A DNA stretch of 64,000 bases from Geosporobacter ferrireducens (GCF_001750685.1 NZ_CP017269.1:2273416-2337415); one strand, 5' to 3'; numbered from the stretch's first letter, positions 1-8,215 are shown. The notes: generated from the letters alone by a model not told the origin. Program-made: numbers and translations.

Positions 1-151
1 TTCTCGCTATCTCTACAGTATTATCTGTTGAACCCGTGTCAACGATAATCAGTTCTGATTCAATGCCATTTCTTAAAGGCTGAAGTGCTTCTAAACAAGT
101 ACCAAGGTACTTCGACTCATTTTTTACCATCATTACAATGCTTAGCTTCAT
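1..151 (-). CDS. Family 2 glycosyltransferase (5' part of gene, runs off the left edge)
   Basis: Reading the minus strand from ATG at 151 gives MKLSIVMMVKNESKYL, followed about 20 residues later by ELIIVDTGSTDNTVEIA. This is the N-terminus of GT-A fold family 2 glycosyltransferases: the first beta strand with the nucleotide-sugar loop, and an IVDTGSTD motif. Only about 50 codons are inside the window. AAGGAG lies just upstream of the ATG. The gene sits directly downstream of the flagellin gene, separated by the flagellin terminator, so a role in flagellin or surface glycosylation is possible but is inference from position only. The acceptor and donor cannot be told from this fragment. Confidence 0.8.
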   Translation of the reverse strand, partial: MKLSIVMMVKNESKYLGTCLEALQPLRNGIESELIIVDTGSTDNTVEIAR

Positions 152-250
152 TTTCCTACTCCTTCCAATCTAGTTATAAAGGTATTATTTACATAAGAAT
201 ATAATTATTCATATCTAAACAACATCTTTACCATACCTATCTCAAGATTC

Positions 251-283
251 AAAAAAAAGAGGTAGAAGTTCTACCTCTTTTTT
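251..283 (-). terminator. Intrinsic terminator after flagellin gene
   Basis: An AAAGAGGTAGAA / TTCTACCTCTTT inverted repeat is followed on the minus strand by eight T residues. It lies a few bases past the hag stop codon. Confidence 0.9.
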
Positions 284-294
284 AAACTTTTTTA

Positions 295-1119
295 TTATCT
301 GAGTAGCTGCAATACTCCTTGTGGTGCTTGATTTGCTTGTGCTAGCATTGCTGTAGCAGCTTGTTGTAAAATGTTTGCTCTGGTGTACTGCATCATTTCT
401 TTTGCCATGTCTGTATCTCTGATACGAGATTCAGAAGCTTGCAGGTTTTCTGCAGCTACATCTACGTTTTTAATCGTATGCTCTAATCTGTTTTGTACTG
501 CTCCAAGATCTGCTCTAAAGGAAGCTACGCTTATTAAAGCATTATTGATGGCAGTAATTGCAGCGGAAGCAGCAGTTTGATTGCCCACACTTACAGTAGC
601 AGAGTCTACACCTAATGAAGCTGATGAAGCATTAACAAGAGCAAAGCTAATTGTTTCTCCAGCATTAGCGCCTACTTGTAATGTTACTGTAGCTGTAGTA
701 TTCAAAACATTTTGTTGGTTAAAGCTTGTTTGATTAGCAATGCTGTCAATTTGAGCTTGTAATTGTGCAACTTCTTTTTGAGCCAGTTCGCGGTCGGTAT
801 CTTGGTATGTACCATTGGCAGTTTGTACAGCAAGCTCTCTCATTCTTTGAAGGATCGCATGTGTTTCATTCAATGCACCTTCTGCAGTCTGAATCATAGA
901 AATACCATCTTGAGAGTTTCTGGAAGCTTGGTTTAAACCTCTGATTTGACCTCTCATTTTTTCAGAGATCGCCAAACCAGCAGCATCATCAGCAGCTCTG
1001 TTGATTCTCAAACCGGATGACAATCTTTCTACTGATTTTTGTTGGTCTCCACCAGTTACTTTTAAAGATCTGTGGGAGTTGATTGCTAGCATATTGTTGT
1101 TGATTACCATGTTACTCAT
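295..1119 (-). CDS. hag: Flagellin
   Basis: Flagellin, the filament subunit exported by the flagellar type III system. The 274-residue protein has the two conserved coiled D0/D1 ends: N-terminal MVINNNMLAINSHRSL with the ERLSSGLRINRAADDAAGLAIS motif, and a C-terminal segment with NVDVAAENLQASESRIRDTD ending in LLR. The variable middle is short (about 80 residues), so it is a compact flagellin without D2/D3 domains. ATG at 1119 was chosen over the longer frame because AAGGAGG stands 8 bases upstream and the flagellin consensus begins there. It has its own SigD-type promoter and a CsrA-site leader, and follows csrA and fliW as in Bacillus subtilis. Confidence 0.97.
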   Translation of the reverse strand: MSNMVINNNMLAINSHRSLKVTGGDQQKSVERLSSGLRINRAADDAAGLAISEKMRGQIRGLNQASRNSQDGISMIQTAEGALNETHAILQRMRELAVQTANGTYQDTDRELAQKEVAQLQAQIDSIANQTSFNQQNVLNTTATVTLQVGANAGETISFALVNASSASLGVDSATVSVGNQTAASAAITAINNALISVASFRADLGAVQNRLEHTIKNVDVAAENLQASESRIRDTDMAKEMMQYTRANILQQAATAMLAQANQAPQGVLQLLR

Positions 1120-1127
1120 TTTAAATT

Positions 1128-1163
1128 CCTCCTTGATTTTGTTATCTTTAGCATCCTTGCTAA
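1128..1163 (-). promoter_or_regulatory. Putative CsrA-binding sites in the hag leader
   Basis: On the minus strand the leader contains the hairpin TTAGCAAGGATGCTAA (1148-1163), a 5-bp stem exposing AAGGAT. It contains CAAGGATG, identical to the core of the CsrA SELEX consensus. A second CAAGGAGG overlaps the Shine-Dalgarno sequence (1128-1135). Paired sites with one over the ribosome-binding site are the known design of CsrA repression of hag in B. subtilis. Identification here is by motif only. Confidence 0.7.
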
Positions 1164-1219
1164 GGTAAATTTTTTCAATCCTCCGTCGGCCGCCGGAGAA
1201 TTTTTTCTTCTCAATCATA

Positions 1220-1247
1220 TTATCGGAAGGATTTTTGTAGAACTTTA
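1220..1247 (-). promoter_or_regulatory. SigD (sigma-28) type promoter of hag
   Basis: Minus strand TAAA (1244-1247), 16-base spacer, TCCGATAA (1220-1227). This fits the Firmicute sigma-28 consensus TAAA-N15/16-GCCGATAA with one mismatch. It lies about 100 bases before the hag ATG, leaving a long leader that carries the CsrA sites. Confidence 0.75.
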
Positions 1248-1269
1248 GCGATATTTATATTTTTTTCTT

Positions 1270-1494
1270 TTATTTTTTTAGTAAATTTTTCAATTCCTCG
1301 ATATTTACTTGTCCTGCCGCAGCTTTTTGATTTTCCTGCCGGATTTCCATGTAAATCTCTTTCCGCAGTACAGATATATTTTTCGGTGCTGCAATGCCTA
1401 ATTTTACTTTCCCGTCTTCGGCACTTAAGATTTTTATTTCAATTTGCTCATCAATCATAATGCTCTCGTCTTTTTTTCTGGTTAAGATCAGCAT
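1270..1494 (-). CDS. csrA: Carbon storage regulator CsrA
   Basis: CsrA is a small dimeric RNA-binding protein that blocks translation by covering GGA motifs near ribosome-binding sites. The 74-residue protein starts MLILTRKKDESIMI and continues with IEIKILSAEDGKVKLGI and APKNISVLRKEIY, the canonical beta-strand core with the RNA-binding L4/R44-type positions. ATG at 1494 is preceded by TAGGAGGG. fliW ends 10 bases upstream, so the two are cotranscribed, and FliW is the known protein antagonist of CsrA. Its likely main target is the neighbouring hag leader. Confidence 0.97.
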   Translation of the reverse strand: MLILTRKKDESIMIDEQIEIKILSAEDGKVKLGIAAPKNISVLRKEIYMEIRQENQKAAAGQVNIEELKNLLKK

Positions 1495-1504
1495 ATTATC
1501 CCTC

Positions 1505-1954
1505 CTAACCCTTATTGTTTTCTTTTGCATCAGGAAATATATAGTGTTTTAAATCATAGGCTTCTCCATCAAGGACAATTTGCTTACCTATTTTTCTCTC
1601 TGTATTAACCACCAAAGGTCCTCTTAAATTAATGGTCATTTTTCGTATATTTTCCGGCACTACCGCAATGCAATATACTGCTACATCCTCAATCTTTGCT
1701 ATATCCAATTCCGCCATAACCTTTTCCGGGATTTCAAATTCATAATCCTTTTTAAATAGAAAGGGATCAGTAATGACAAAGGCCAGGTTCGGATCCTCTA
1801 TAGCCTGCATCCAGTGAAAGGGATTTTCCTGATCCGGGTTTGATAGAAAAACATATTGCTTAACTTCTTCAAATCCTAATAAACCGCTCTCAAAGGTGAT
1901 AAACTTACTTTTCTCTACCTCAATTTCGCCAAAATTCTTTGTTTGAAGTATCAT
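1505..1954 (-). CDS. fliW: Flagellar assembly factor FliW
   Basis: FliW binds CsrA or flagellin alternately, coupling flagellin secretion to flagellin translation. The 149 residues match the family length. Seen motifs: N-terminal ILQTKNFGEIEVEKSKFITF, ESGLLGFEEVKQYVFL, and DPNLAFVITDPFLF, typical of FliW. It lies between yviE and csrA in the order known from B. subtilis and is probably translated from the same transcript as csrA, since the stop is 10 bases from the csrA start. Confidence 0.96.
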   Translation of the reverse strand: MILQTKNFGEIEVEKSKFITFESGLLGFEEVKQYVFLSNPDQENPFHWMQAIEDPNLAFVITDPFLFKKDYEFEIPEKVMAELDIAKIEDVAVYCIAVVPENIRKMTINLRGPLVVNTERKIGKQIVLDGEAYDLKHYIFPDAKENNKG

Positions 1955-2028
1955 ATGTTTGACTCCTCTCTATCTTTTCCTACAGCAAAAGGGAGAAATC
2001 TTTTCCTCCCTATTTAATGTTTAATTAT

Positions 2029-2598
2029 TTATTTAATCGATAGATCCAATTCTTTACCTACATACTCTATTTGAATGCTGTTTCTTTGTCTTAGGTAAGC
2101 CTCTACCTTGTTTTTTTCAATATGAACAATTGGTTTATTTACTTCTATTCTTAGATTTGGATTTCCTTCTTTAACTTGAATATCTACATTTCCACCGATA
2201 AAATCAATTTTCGGTCTTGTTTTCGGAATAAGGTCTATATTCGTCTCTACTTGAATCCGTTCAAACGCATTTTCTATGGCCTGGTCAGGCACTGGATTTG
2301 TTTTATTCTCTATGGCACCCAATTCATCGCCCTGTCTGGATATATGGGCGATCGCCTCCATAGCCCGCTGTCTTGAAAAAGCTGCCAAATCCCGGCTCTC
2401 ATCCATAGGGCTTTTCAAGCCTGCCTCTGCAAACGGAATAGTTTGGTCAATCTGCACCTGAATCTGCTCTGAATGAATTTCTACCTTGGCATGCTCTGTA
2501 TTAAAATGCATCTCTGCCTTTGGCTGTTGAATCTCCATTTTCCCTAAGGTTGTTTGAATTCCAATCAATGCAAATTGAGAAGTAATTCTCAAATTCAT
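2029..2598 (-). CDS. yviE: YviE-like flagellar cluster protein (DUF6470)
   Basis: A 189-residue protein beginning MNLRITSQFALIGIQTTLGK and rich in alternating hydrophobic and charged beta-strand patterns (IQQPKAEMHF, VEIHSEQIQVQID). This is the pattern of the DUF6470/YviE family found between flgL and fliW in Bacillus and clostridia. No signal peptide or membrane segment is visible. Its molecular role is not established; position in the late flagellar operon, 18 bases from flgL, suggests an accessory role in hook-filament junction assembly or its regulation. Confidence 0.85.
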   Translation of the reverse strand: MNLRITSQFALIGIQTTLGKMEIQQPKAEMHFNTEHAKVEIHSEQIQVQIDQTIPFAEAGLKSPMDESRDLAAFSRQRAMEAIAHISRQGDELGAIENKTNPVPDQAIENAFERIQVETNIDLIPKTRPKIDFIGGNVDIQVKEGNPNLRIEVNKPIVHIEKNKVEAYLRQRNSIQIEYVGKELDLSIK

Positions 2599-2616
2599 AA
2601 TCTCACCCCAAACCTG

Positions 2617-4284
2617 TTAGCGTAGAAAATCCAATAAAGTTGGCTGAATAATCCTAGCCCCCACGGATAATGCAGAACGGTATACATTTTCTTCCATCTT
2701 AAAATTCATAATTGTCTCTGCCATGTCTACATCCTCTGCTTTTGACAATAGCTTTTTCAGGTTGATAATCGTATCCTCCAACCGGCTTTGGTCCAGCTCA
2801 AGGCGATTGGTTTTTGCTCCGATTCCTGAAAGCTTGCCTAATATATTTTCCAGGTTCTTATCGAGATCATCAAGCATGGCACTGGTATCCAGTTTTTCTG
2901 TTTTTATAACCGATGTTGCTGATGCTATAGGCGTTGCCGATGTTGTGTCCGTAAAGCCAAGGGCAACTGCAGCGGTATTGGCCGTCATCTCAAAGGAACT
3001 GCCGTATTCTCCTGTAATCATTAGCCGGTTGTCCTCTGTAAAGGAGGCTTTCATTCCGGCAGGCAGTCCATTTTGCAAATCTTTTATGAAGGCATTTCTT
3101 CCTGACAAGGTATCCAAATTATAGGTAGCTCCTGCTGGAAGCGTGATCGTATGTAGGGTTGTTCCATCATCAATTTCCAATCCTGAAATATCACTGGCAC
3201 TGACAGTTCCTGATAGCCGGTCACTCACTACCAATGGAGCCAATACCGCTCCTGCTGGTGTTGCATCCGTTGTAGTCCCCAAGGTTCCTGCCTTTATAGT
3301 GAATTTTTCATCGGCTGTAATAATAAAATTATTAGCACCATCATCAACGATTTTAACCCCATTTTTCTTTAGATATTCATTGGCATCGATGGCTTTTTGA
3401 ATATCTTCCGCTTCAATAGGATTTTTATTCGGCAGGTTTAGTTGAAATACGCCGCCGCCCATTTCGATGTTAAAGGTTTTTGTCCCATCTGAATTGTCCA
3501 GATCAAGTCCGCTTGTAGGCAGTGTAGTGGAAAACTTCATATCTACAAAACCATGCATATACTCTTCTTGACCCAATAATACATTTTCCAGTTTGGTCAG
3601 GGATTCAAATATTCCGCCAAAGCCTTTTTCAAAAAGTTCCGGTCCCGTAATATTTACTGTAACCAAGTTGCTCATGCCAATCTCAATCCGCATGGCATCG
3701 GCAGCCTGTGCATAGGTAGTTTCGATATTATCAGGGTTTTCTAAAAATGCTGCAAAATCTGCTGCATCAACCCCTAAAGCGATCCCTCCCGGGCTGATCA
3801 TTTTCCCATTATAGGTCAGCTTCGTACCCATCTCCGTCTCTACCAGTTTAAAAGGTGCCACATCGGTCTGATATCCCGCAAAAATGTACCGGCCTGTATG
3901 GGTAGCGTTACCGATAGCTACTACCTGTTCCTTCAACTGACTGATTTCTGCCTGTATTGCTGCCTTATCCGTATCGGATAAGCTGCCGGTTGCGCCTCTA
4001 ACGGTAAGCTCCCTTACCCGTTGGATTACATCCTTTAGCTGGGTAAGGGCTGTTTCCGTGGTCTCCATCCAGGATAGAGCCGTGTCAATATTCTTCTTAT
4101 ATTGCTCGCTGGCAGAAATTTCTGAAGAAATGGTCAAAATCCTTGCCATGGCAACAGGATCATCAGAGGCAACCTGTATTCTCTTGCCTGTAGCCGCCTG
4201 CTGGTACAGCTTATCCATCCGGGTATAACTCTTGTTTAGATTTCTCATCATTGTATTGATCATCATCGAGTTGGTGATCCGCAT
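2617..4284 (-). CDS. flgL: Flagellar hook-filament junction protein FlgL (enlarged)
   Basis: FlgL (HAP3) joins the hook-associated FlgK to the flagellin filament. N-terminal MRITNSMMINTMMRNLNKSYTRMDKL with QAATGKRI and a C-terminal DVDMAETIMNFKMEENVYRSALSVGARIIQPTLLDFLR-like end identify it. At 555 residues it is much longer than the usual 300 or so. The extra length lies between the conserved helical ends (roughly residues 200-450) and looks like one or two beta-rich surface domains with a threonine/alanine-rich, flagellin-insert-like composition. It follows flgK in the same operon, with a repeat element in the gap. Confidence 0.95.
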   Translation of the reverse strand: MRITNSMMINTMMRNLNKSYTRMDKLYQQAATGKRIQVASDDPVAMARILTISSEISASEQYKKNIDTALSWMETTETALTQLKDVIQRVRELTVRGATGSLSDTDKAAIQAEISQLKEQVVAIGNATHTGRYIFAGYQTDVAPFKLVETEMGTKLTYNGKMISPGGIALGVDAADFAAFLENPDNIETTYAQAADAMRIEIGMSNLVTVNITGPELFEKGFGGIFESLTKLENVLLGQEEYMHGFVDMKFSTTLPTSGLDLDNSDGTKTFNIEMGGGVFQLNLPNKNPIEAEDIQKAIDANEYLKKNGVKIVDDGANNFIITADEKFTIKAGTLGTTTDATPAGAVLAPLVVSDRLSGTVSASDISGLEIDDGTTLHTITLPAGATYNLDTLSGRNAFIKDLQNGLPAGMKASFTEDNRLMITGEYGSSFEMTANTAAVALGFTDTTSATPIASATSVIKTEKLDTSAMLDDLDKNLENILGKLSGIGAKTNRLELDQSRLEDTIINLKKLLSKAEDVDMAETIMNFKMEENVYRSALSVGARIIQPTLLDFLR

Positions 4285-4332
4285 CTCGTATTCACTCCAT
4301 TTCGTGAAAAAGTTGGTTTTTACTTTTTAACT

Positions 4333-4432
4333 TGTACATCCGCTTCGCCAGGGGGACAGTTCCATCCTCTTCCCTCCGGACCTTCGCTATGCTTCGGTGA
4401 CGCTCGAACCGTCCCCCTGACTCCGCTCTGAT
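4333..4432. repeat. Dispersed palindromic element, copy 1
   Basis: Between flgK and flgL. Near-perfect inverted ends (CAGGGGGACAGTTC and GAACCGTCCCCCTG, one mismatch) flank a CG-rich centre, and the right end reads GAACCGTCCCC-TGACTCCGCT. The same right end recurs near 37310, 42360 and 63230. It is not coding. It could act as a hairpin that lowers expression of flgL relative to flgK. Confidence 0.75.
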
Positions 4433-4487
4433 TGTTAACCTATGTAGTATACAAAGTTATTCCTTCAGCAACTACCCGGCAAATGTT

Positions 4488-6098
4488 TTATCTGCCTACC
4501 AATCCCATTCGGTTAACGATCACGTCAATCATTTCATCAATCGTTGTGATCATTCGGGCGTTGGCATTATATGCGTGCTGGAATCTAATCATGTCAGCCA
4601 TTTCTTCATCCAAGGATACCCCCGATATAGACATCCTTTGACTTTCGATCTGATAAAGTAAGACGGCCTGTCCATCTGCAAACCGTTGTGCCTGCTGTGA
4701 GTCTACACCCAAGTTGGAAATCAGGGATTTTATAAAGTCTTCCGGTTTTCCCCAATCAAACATATCCGCCATGTCCTTTAACAAATTTATATTCAAGGCA
4801 TTTTGGCCATTTCCCGGCAGGCCTGCATAGGTACTGCTGGCCGCAATAAGATTTAAGCCTGCATCTCCCTCTAGGGCAGCTGAAATCTTCAAGGTAGAAG
4901 CGGTTACCTGTGGGGTTGCATAATACTTTCCATCCATTTTTACAACAGAGATCTGGGTATAGGATGCGCCTAAAGTTGTTCCATTTTCTTTTTCCAACGC
5001 CAGTATGGCTTCTCTTTCTGTCATTGGCGGCGGTCCTGTCATTTTGGATGCGATCTGTGCAGAAACATCTACAAATTCGCCTCCGCCCATTTCGAAAAAG
5101 TCTATTCCTGTACTGCCATCCAGCCCATATCCTTGCCGGTGCACAGCGTTTACCTGTGCTGCAAAAGTTTTGGCAAAGGTGTTTAATTGCTCCATGTAAT
5201 AGGGAATTCCTTTTGTATCCCCGCTTACATGATCCCTAGAGTCTAACAATCCTTTTAATTTTCCGCCCTGCGGATTAAAGGTAGAGCCATCTTTCCAAAC
5301 GACATCACAAAGCCCGGGAACATCTACACTATTTAACTTGTCCTTTCTCATTTGTGTTGTCAGTTCAGAACAGCGGTTATGTGAAACCAAGGCTTTTCCT
5401 GTTACCAGTACGGTCATTCTTCCCTGATGGTCTTCAAAAGCATCTATATTCACCAGTTCCGATAATTTGTCCAGCAAAAGATTTCTCTGATCCCGAAGGT
5501 CATTGGCTTTACTGCCGTCCACCTCATAGCTGAAAATCTGCTGGTTCAGATCCGCAATTTGCCGGGCATAACCATTAATTTCATCTACAGTGGTTTTTAC
5601 ACTAAAATCCAAATCCTTCTGCATTTTTTCCAGTTGACTGCTCATATGATTAATCGTAGTCGTAAATGCAATGGCCCGTTCCCTTACCAGTGCGCGTACC
5701 GTTAAGCTTTCAGGCTCATTGTTTAGGTCCTGAAAAGATGCAAAAAATTGATCCATGACGGTACGTATTCCTGCATCTGTCGGTTCGTTCATAAGGACTT
5801 CTATATTGGCTAATACATCTGCCCGCACATTCCATTTCCCATAAGAGTGGTGCTCACTTCTGAATTTCATATCCAGAAATTCATCCCGTATATTTCGAAT
5901 ATGGATATCGTCTACCCCTGTGCCCAGCATACCCCTTCCATTTGGAAGCGTCATAGGCCTGGATGCCTGTACTTCCAGCCTTTGTCTTGTATATCCCGGT
6001 GTATTGGTATTGGCAATATTGTGCCCTACAACATTCAATGCCCTCTGGCTGGAAAAAAGTCCCGAACGGGAAATGTTAAGTCCGAAAAAAGTTGACAT
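4488..6098 (-). CDS. flgK: Flagellar hook-associated protein FlgK
   Basis: FlgK (HAP1) is the first hook-filament junction protein. The 536 residues start MSTFFGLNISRSGLFSSQRA and continue LNVVGHNIANTNTPGYTRQR, the rod/hook-family N-terminal signature, and end with SLDEEMADMIRFQHAYNANA followed by a MITTIDEMIDVIVNRMG helix, the HAP1 C-terminal signature. Length is normal for the family. It is translated after flgN, its export chaperone, 26 bases upstream. Confidence 0.97.
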   Translation of the reverse strand: MSTFFGLNISRSGLFSSQRALNVVGHNIANTNTPGYTRQRLEVQASRPMTLPNGRGMLGTGVDDIHIRNIRDEFLDMKFRSEHHSYGKWNVRADVLANIEVLMNEPTDAGIRTVMDQFFASFQDLNNEPESLTVRALVRERAIAFTTTINHMSSQLEKMQKDLDFSVKTTVDEINGYARQIADLNQQIFSYEVDGSKANDLRDQRNLLLDKLSELVNIDAFEDHQGRMTVLVTGKALVSHNRCSELTTQMRKDKLNSVDVPGLCDVVWKDGSTFNPQGGKLKGLLDSRDHVSGDTKGIPYYMEQLNTFAKTFAAQVNAVHRQGYGLDGSTGIDFFEMGGGEFVDVSAQIASKMTGPPPMTEREAILALEKENGTTLGASYTQISVVKMDGKYYATPQVTASTLKISAALEGDAGLNLIAASSTYAGLPGNGQNALNINLLKDMADMFDWGKPEDFIKSLISNLGVDSQQAQRFADGQAVLLYQIESQRMSISGVSLDEEMADMIRFQHAYNANARMITTIDEMIDVIVNRMGLVGR

Positions 6099-6123
6099 CT
6101 ATTCATCCCACCTTTTATATCTT

Positions 6124-6621
6124 TTATATTTTTACATCAAATACATTTGGTTTGTTTTTTACATTTTTCTCATCTGCCCGGTTTCCGTAGGTACTTCCCT
6201 GGGTATTGGCACTGGTGGCCAGATTGATATTAAAATCGATATATTCTAAAGACTGTTGAATCAGCTTTCCATTTAATTCGTTCAATTCTTGAATCTCTTG
6301 AAGCACCTTATCCAACTTATCCTTTAAGCCTATTAGCTTGCTTCTGTCCTGCTCCTCCAAGTAGGGTACCAGTTCACCGATACTCCCGACTTCCTTTACT
6401 TTCAGCTCATTTAACAGATTTCCAACAATGGCTACACGAATCTTATCTACCTTACCCATATTCAAAATCATATCCTGCTCTAACCCCGTAATATGATCCA
6501 GTTCCTTGATATTTCCCTTAATAATAATTTCTTTTTTCTTTTTTGCCAGGTCTATATAGTCTCGATAAATGTCATATTCCCTCTTTAAGACAGTAATTAA
6601 CTGCTCAACAGATTTTGACAT
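6124..6621 (-). CDS. flgN: Flagellar export chaperone FlgN
   Basis: FlgN binds the C-terminal helices of FlgK and FlgL and delivers them to the export gate. The 165-residue protein is almost wholly helical, with heptad-like patterning (LKREYDIYRDYIDLAKKKKE, LIGLKDKLDKVLQEIQELNE), a typical FlgN size, and a polar tail. AAGGAGGAG precedes the ATG. It sits between flgM and flgK as in other Firmicutes. Confidence 0.9.
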   Translation of the reverse strand: MSKSVEQLITVLKREYDIYRDYIDLAKKKKEIIIKGNIKELDHITGLEQDMILNMGKVDKIRVAIVGNLLNELKVKEVGSIGELVPYLEEQDRSKLIGLKDKLDKVLQEIQELNELNGKLIQQSLEYIDFNINLATSANTQGSTYGNRADEKNVKNKPNVFDVKI

Positions 6622-6658
6622 ACTGCTCCTCCTTCTCAGGAAATCTTTATATCCTTAC

Positions 6659-6934
6659 TTATATTTTCTTATCAAACATGCTCTCGGCGATTTCCTCCGC
6701 TGAAGGATTGTAATTGCCGGATTGTATTTTCTTCGTGATTTCTTCTACTTTATCTGTTCTGACCTCCGGCAGTTTCTTATAGGCATTGTATGCGACTTGA
6801 AATGCCCTGGCCTGCTCAGAAATCTCTACCTTGTCTTTTTCTTGCGCGGTTTTACCGCTTCTACAAACACTCTCTGTGTTCTTCCGGTATACATTTAATA
6901 CCTTTTGTATATTTGGATTATTTGTAATCTTCAT
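6659..6934 (-). CDS. flgM: Anti-sigma-28 factor FlgM
   Basis: FlgM holds sigma-28/SigD inactive until hook completion lets it be exported. The 91-residue protein begins MKITNNPNIQKVLNVY, contains DKVEISEQARAFQVAYNAYK, and ends with EKIQSG-like (KKIQSGNYNPSAEEIAESM), the FlgM C-terminal sigma-binding helices. ATG at 6934 was chosen over an upstream start because GGGGGTG stands at the right distance and the family consensus starts here. The SD lies inside an inverted repeat (see separate entry). Confidence 0.93.
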   Translation of the reverse strand: MKITNNPNIQKVLNVYRKNTESVCRSGKTAQEKDKVEISEQARAFQVAYNAYKKLPEVRTDKVEEITKKIQSGNYNPSAEEIAESMFDKKI

Positions 6935-6942
6935 ATAAAACA

Positions 6943-6999
6943 CCCCCATCATTACCACTATTCTATCCATAGTATCGGCATTGATGGGGGATTCCTTTA
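6943..6999 (-). promoter_or_regulatory. SigD-type promoter of flgM with overlapping SD-sequestering inverted repeat
   Basis: Minus strand TAAA (6996-6999), 16 bases, GCCGATAC (6972-6979): a strong sigma-28 promoter match. The spacer contains CCCCCATCA (6982-6990), which is exactly complementary to TGATGGGGG (6943-6951), the segment holding the flgM ribosome-binding site. Transcripts starting at this promoter lack the first arm; readthrough transcripts from yvyF carry both arms. Confidence 0.8.
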
Positions 7000-7013
7000 C
7001 CCCTTTTATACGA

Positions 7014-7424
7014 TTATCTTTTCTTTTTCATATCCGTAATAAACATTTTGTTCACTACCTTTTGTTTTTCCTTCTCTGGAGGCTTAAATGCACCTCTCAT
7101 CTCCTTAGCCATTTCTTCCGCACATTGATCACAAAATCTTCCGGTTCGGATCGCTCTTCCACATCTTTCACAGTCCAGTACGAGGGAGCCGCCTTCACCG
7201 GTAATCTCCAGCCTGCCCTGTCTCAAGTATTTTAAGATAAGATCCTCTTCCACTTCGGTTTCCTGAGAAACCTCTGAAATTGTAGCCCCTGGATTATCAT
7301 ACAAATATTCCTTTACTCTTCTGAAATCTTCTTCTTCATTTTTTCTGCATCGCTCACAGTTTTTGTTAAACCCGTCATACTGAAAAATCCGTCCGCATTT
7401 TCTGCAGTTTCGAATATCTGCCAT
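7014..7424 (-). CDS. yvyF: Flagellar operon protein YvyF-like (zinc-ribbon)
   Basis: A 136-residue protein with two cysteine-pair zinc-ribbon elements, CRKCGRIF...CERCRK near the N-terminus and CERCGRAIRTGRFCDQCA about residue 85-101, and a winged-helix-like stretch between them (GATISEVSQETEVEEDLILKYL). This is the arrangement of the YvyF/TIGR03826 family placed between comFC and flgM in Bacillus. Likely cytoplasmic, possibly nucleic-acid binding or regulatory; function is not established. GGAGGG precedes ATG. Confidence 0.88.
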   Translation of the reverse strand: MADIRNCRKCGRIFQYDGFNKNCERCRKNEEEDFRRVKEYLYDNPGATISEVSQETEVEEDLILKYLRQGRLEITGEGGSLVLDCERCGRAIRTGRFCDQCAEEMAKEMRGAFKPPEKEKQKVVNKMFITDMKKKR

Positions 7425-7468
7425 TGTACGCCCTCCAATTCAATTGTTATATATTGATTTTACTTAAT

Positions 7469-8215
7469 CTATATATTTTTCCCCGCTGCAAAGGTGATTG
7501 CGTAAATGTCTAGCGCTCCGGCCCGAAGCAGCTCCTTGCTGCAGCTGTTCAATGTACTTCCTGTAGTATATATATCGTCAACTAATAGGATTTTTTTAGC
7601 CTTAATTTTCTCAGGCTTCAAAATTTGGAAAGCGTTTTTCATATTGATCTTCCGTTCTTCCCGCGATAATTTATTTTGTGTAGCTGTGTCCTTAATTCGG
7701 ATCAGATTTTTCTCATCCATTGGCCATCCAGTTTGCCGGCTAATATATTGGCTGATAATTTCTGATTGATTAAACTCTCTCTGCCGCTTTTTAGCAGTAT
7801 GTAAAGGTACTGGAATAATCCAATGCATCTGCTCCAGCTCTTTCTCTTTAATTTTTGCGGTCATCATTTCTGCCATATGATAGGCCAGATACCGTTGTTT
7901 CCCATACTTCAACCGATAAAGCAATGTTTTGATCTCTTCATCATAAACAACACATGTATAGCTCCGGGTAAAGAAATGCTTTGTCATCATACAGTCATGG
8001 CAAAGCTCCGGCAGATATAACTCCTCCAACGGTTTGCCACACTTCTTGCAGGTCTTTTCCTCCGCAAAATGAATCTTTTTCTTGCAAGAGGCACAGATAG
8101 CGTATTTCTCTTTCTTTTCGATAGGGTCTCTGCAAAGGATGCATTCAATATTGCGGGGATAGACAAAATCTAATAGTCCATCAACTAAATTCCATAGAGA
8201 TTTGTATGCTTCCAT
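7469..8215 (-). CDS. comFC: ComFC-like phosphoribosyltransferase domain protein
   Basis: ComFC is needed for DNA uptake during transformation, and homologues occur widely with a PRTase fold. N-terminal zinc ribbon with four cysteine pairs (CILC, CASC, CKKCGKPL, CHDC within residues 20-75), central WIIPVPLH...REFNQSE and C-terminal ILLVDDIYTTGSTL, the PRPP-binding loop. Length 248 is typical. ATG at 8215 follows AAAGGAGAG at good spacing; an in-frame ATG lies two codons upstream. It is upstream of yvyF-flgM, the Bacillus order; comFA is absent. Confidence 0.92.
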   Translation of the reverse strand: MEAYKSLWNLVDGLLDFVYPRNIECILCRDPIEKKEKYAICASCKKKIHFAEEKTCKKCGKPLEELYLPELCHDCMMTKHFFTRSYTCVVYDEEIKTLLYRLKYGKQRYLAYHMAEMMTAKIKEKELEQMHWIIPVPLHTAKKRQREFNQSEIISQYISRQTGWPMDEKNLIRIKDTATQNKLSREERKINMKNAFQILKPEKIKAKKILLVDDIYTTGSTLNSCSKELLRAGALDIYAITFAAGKNI

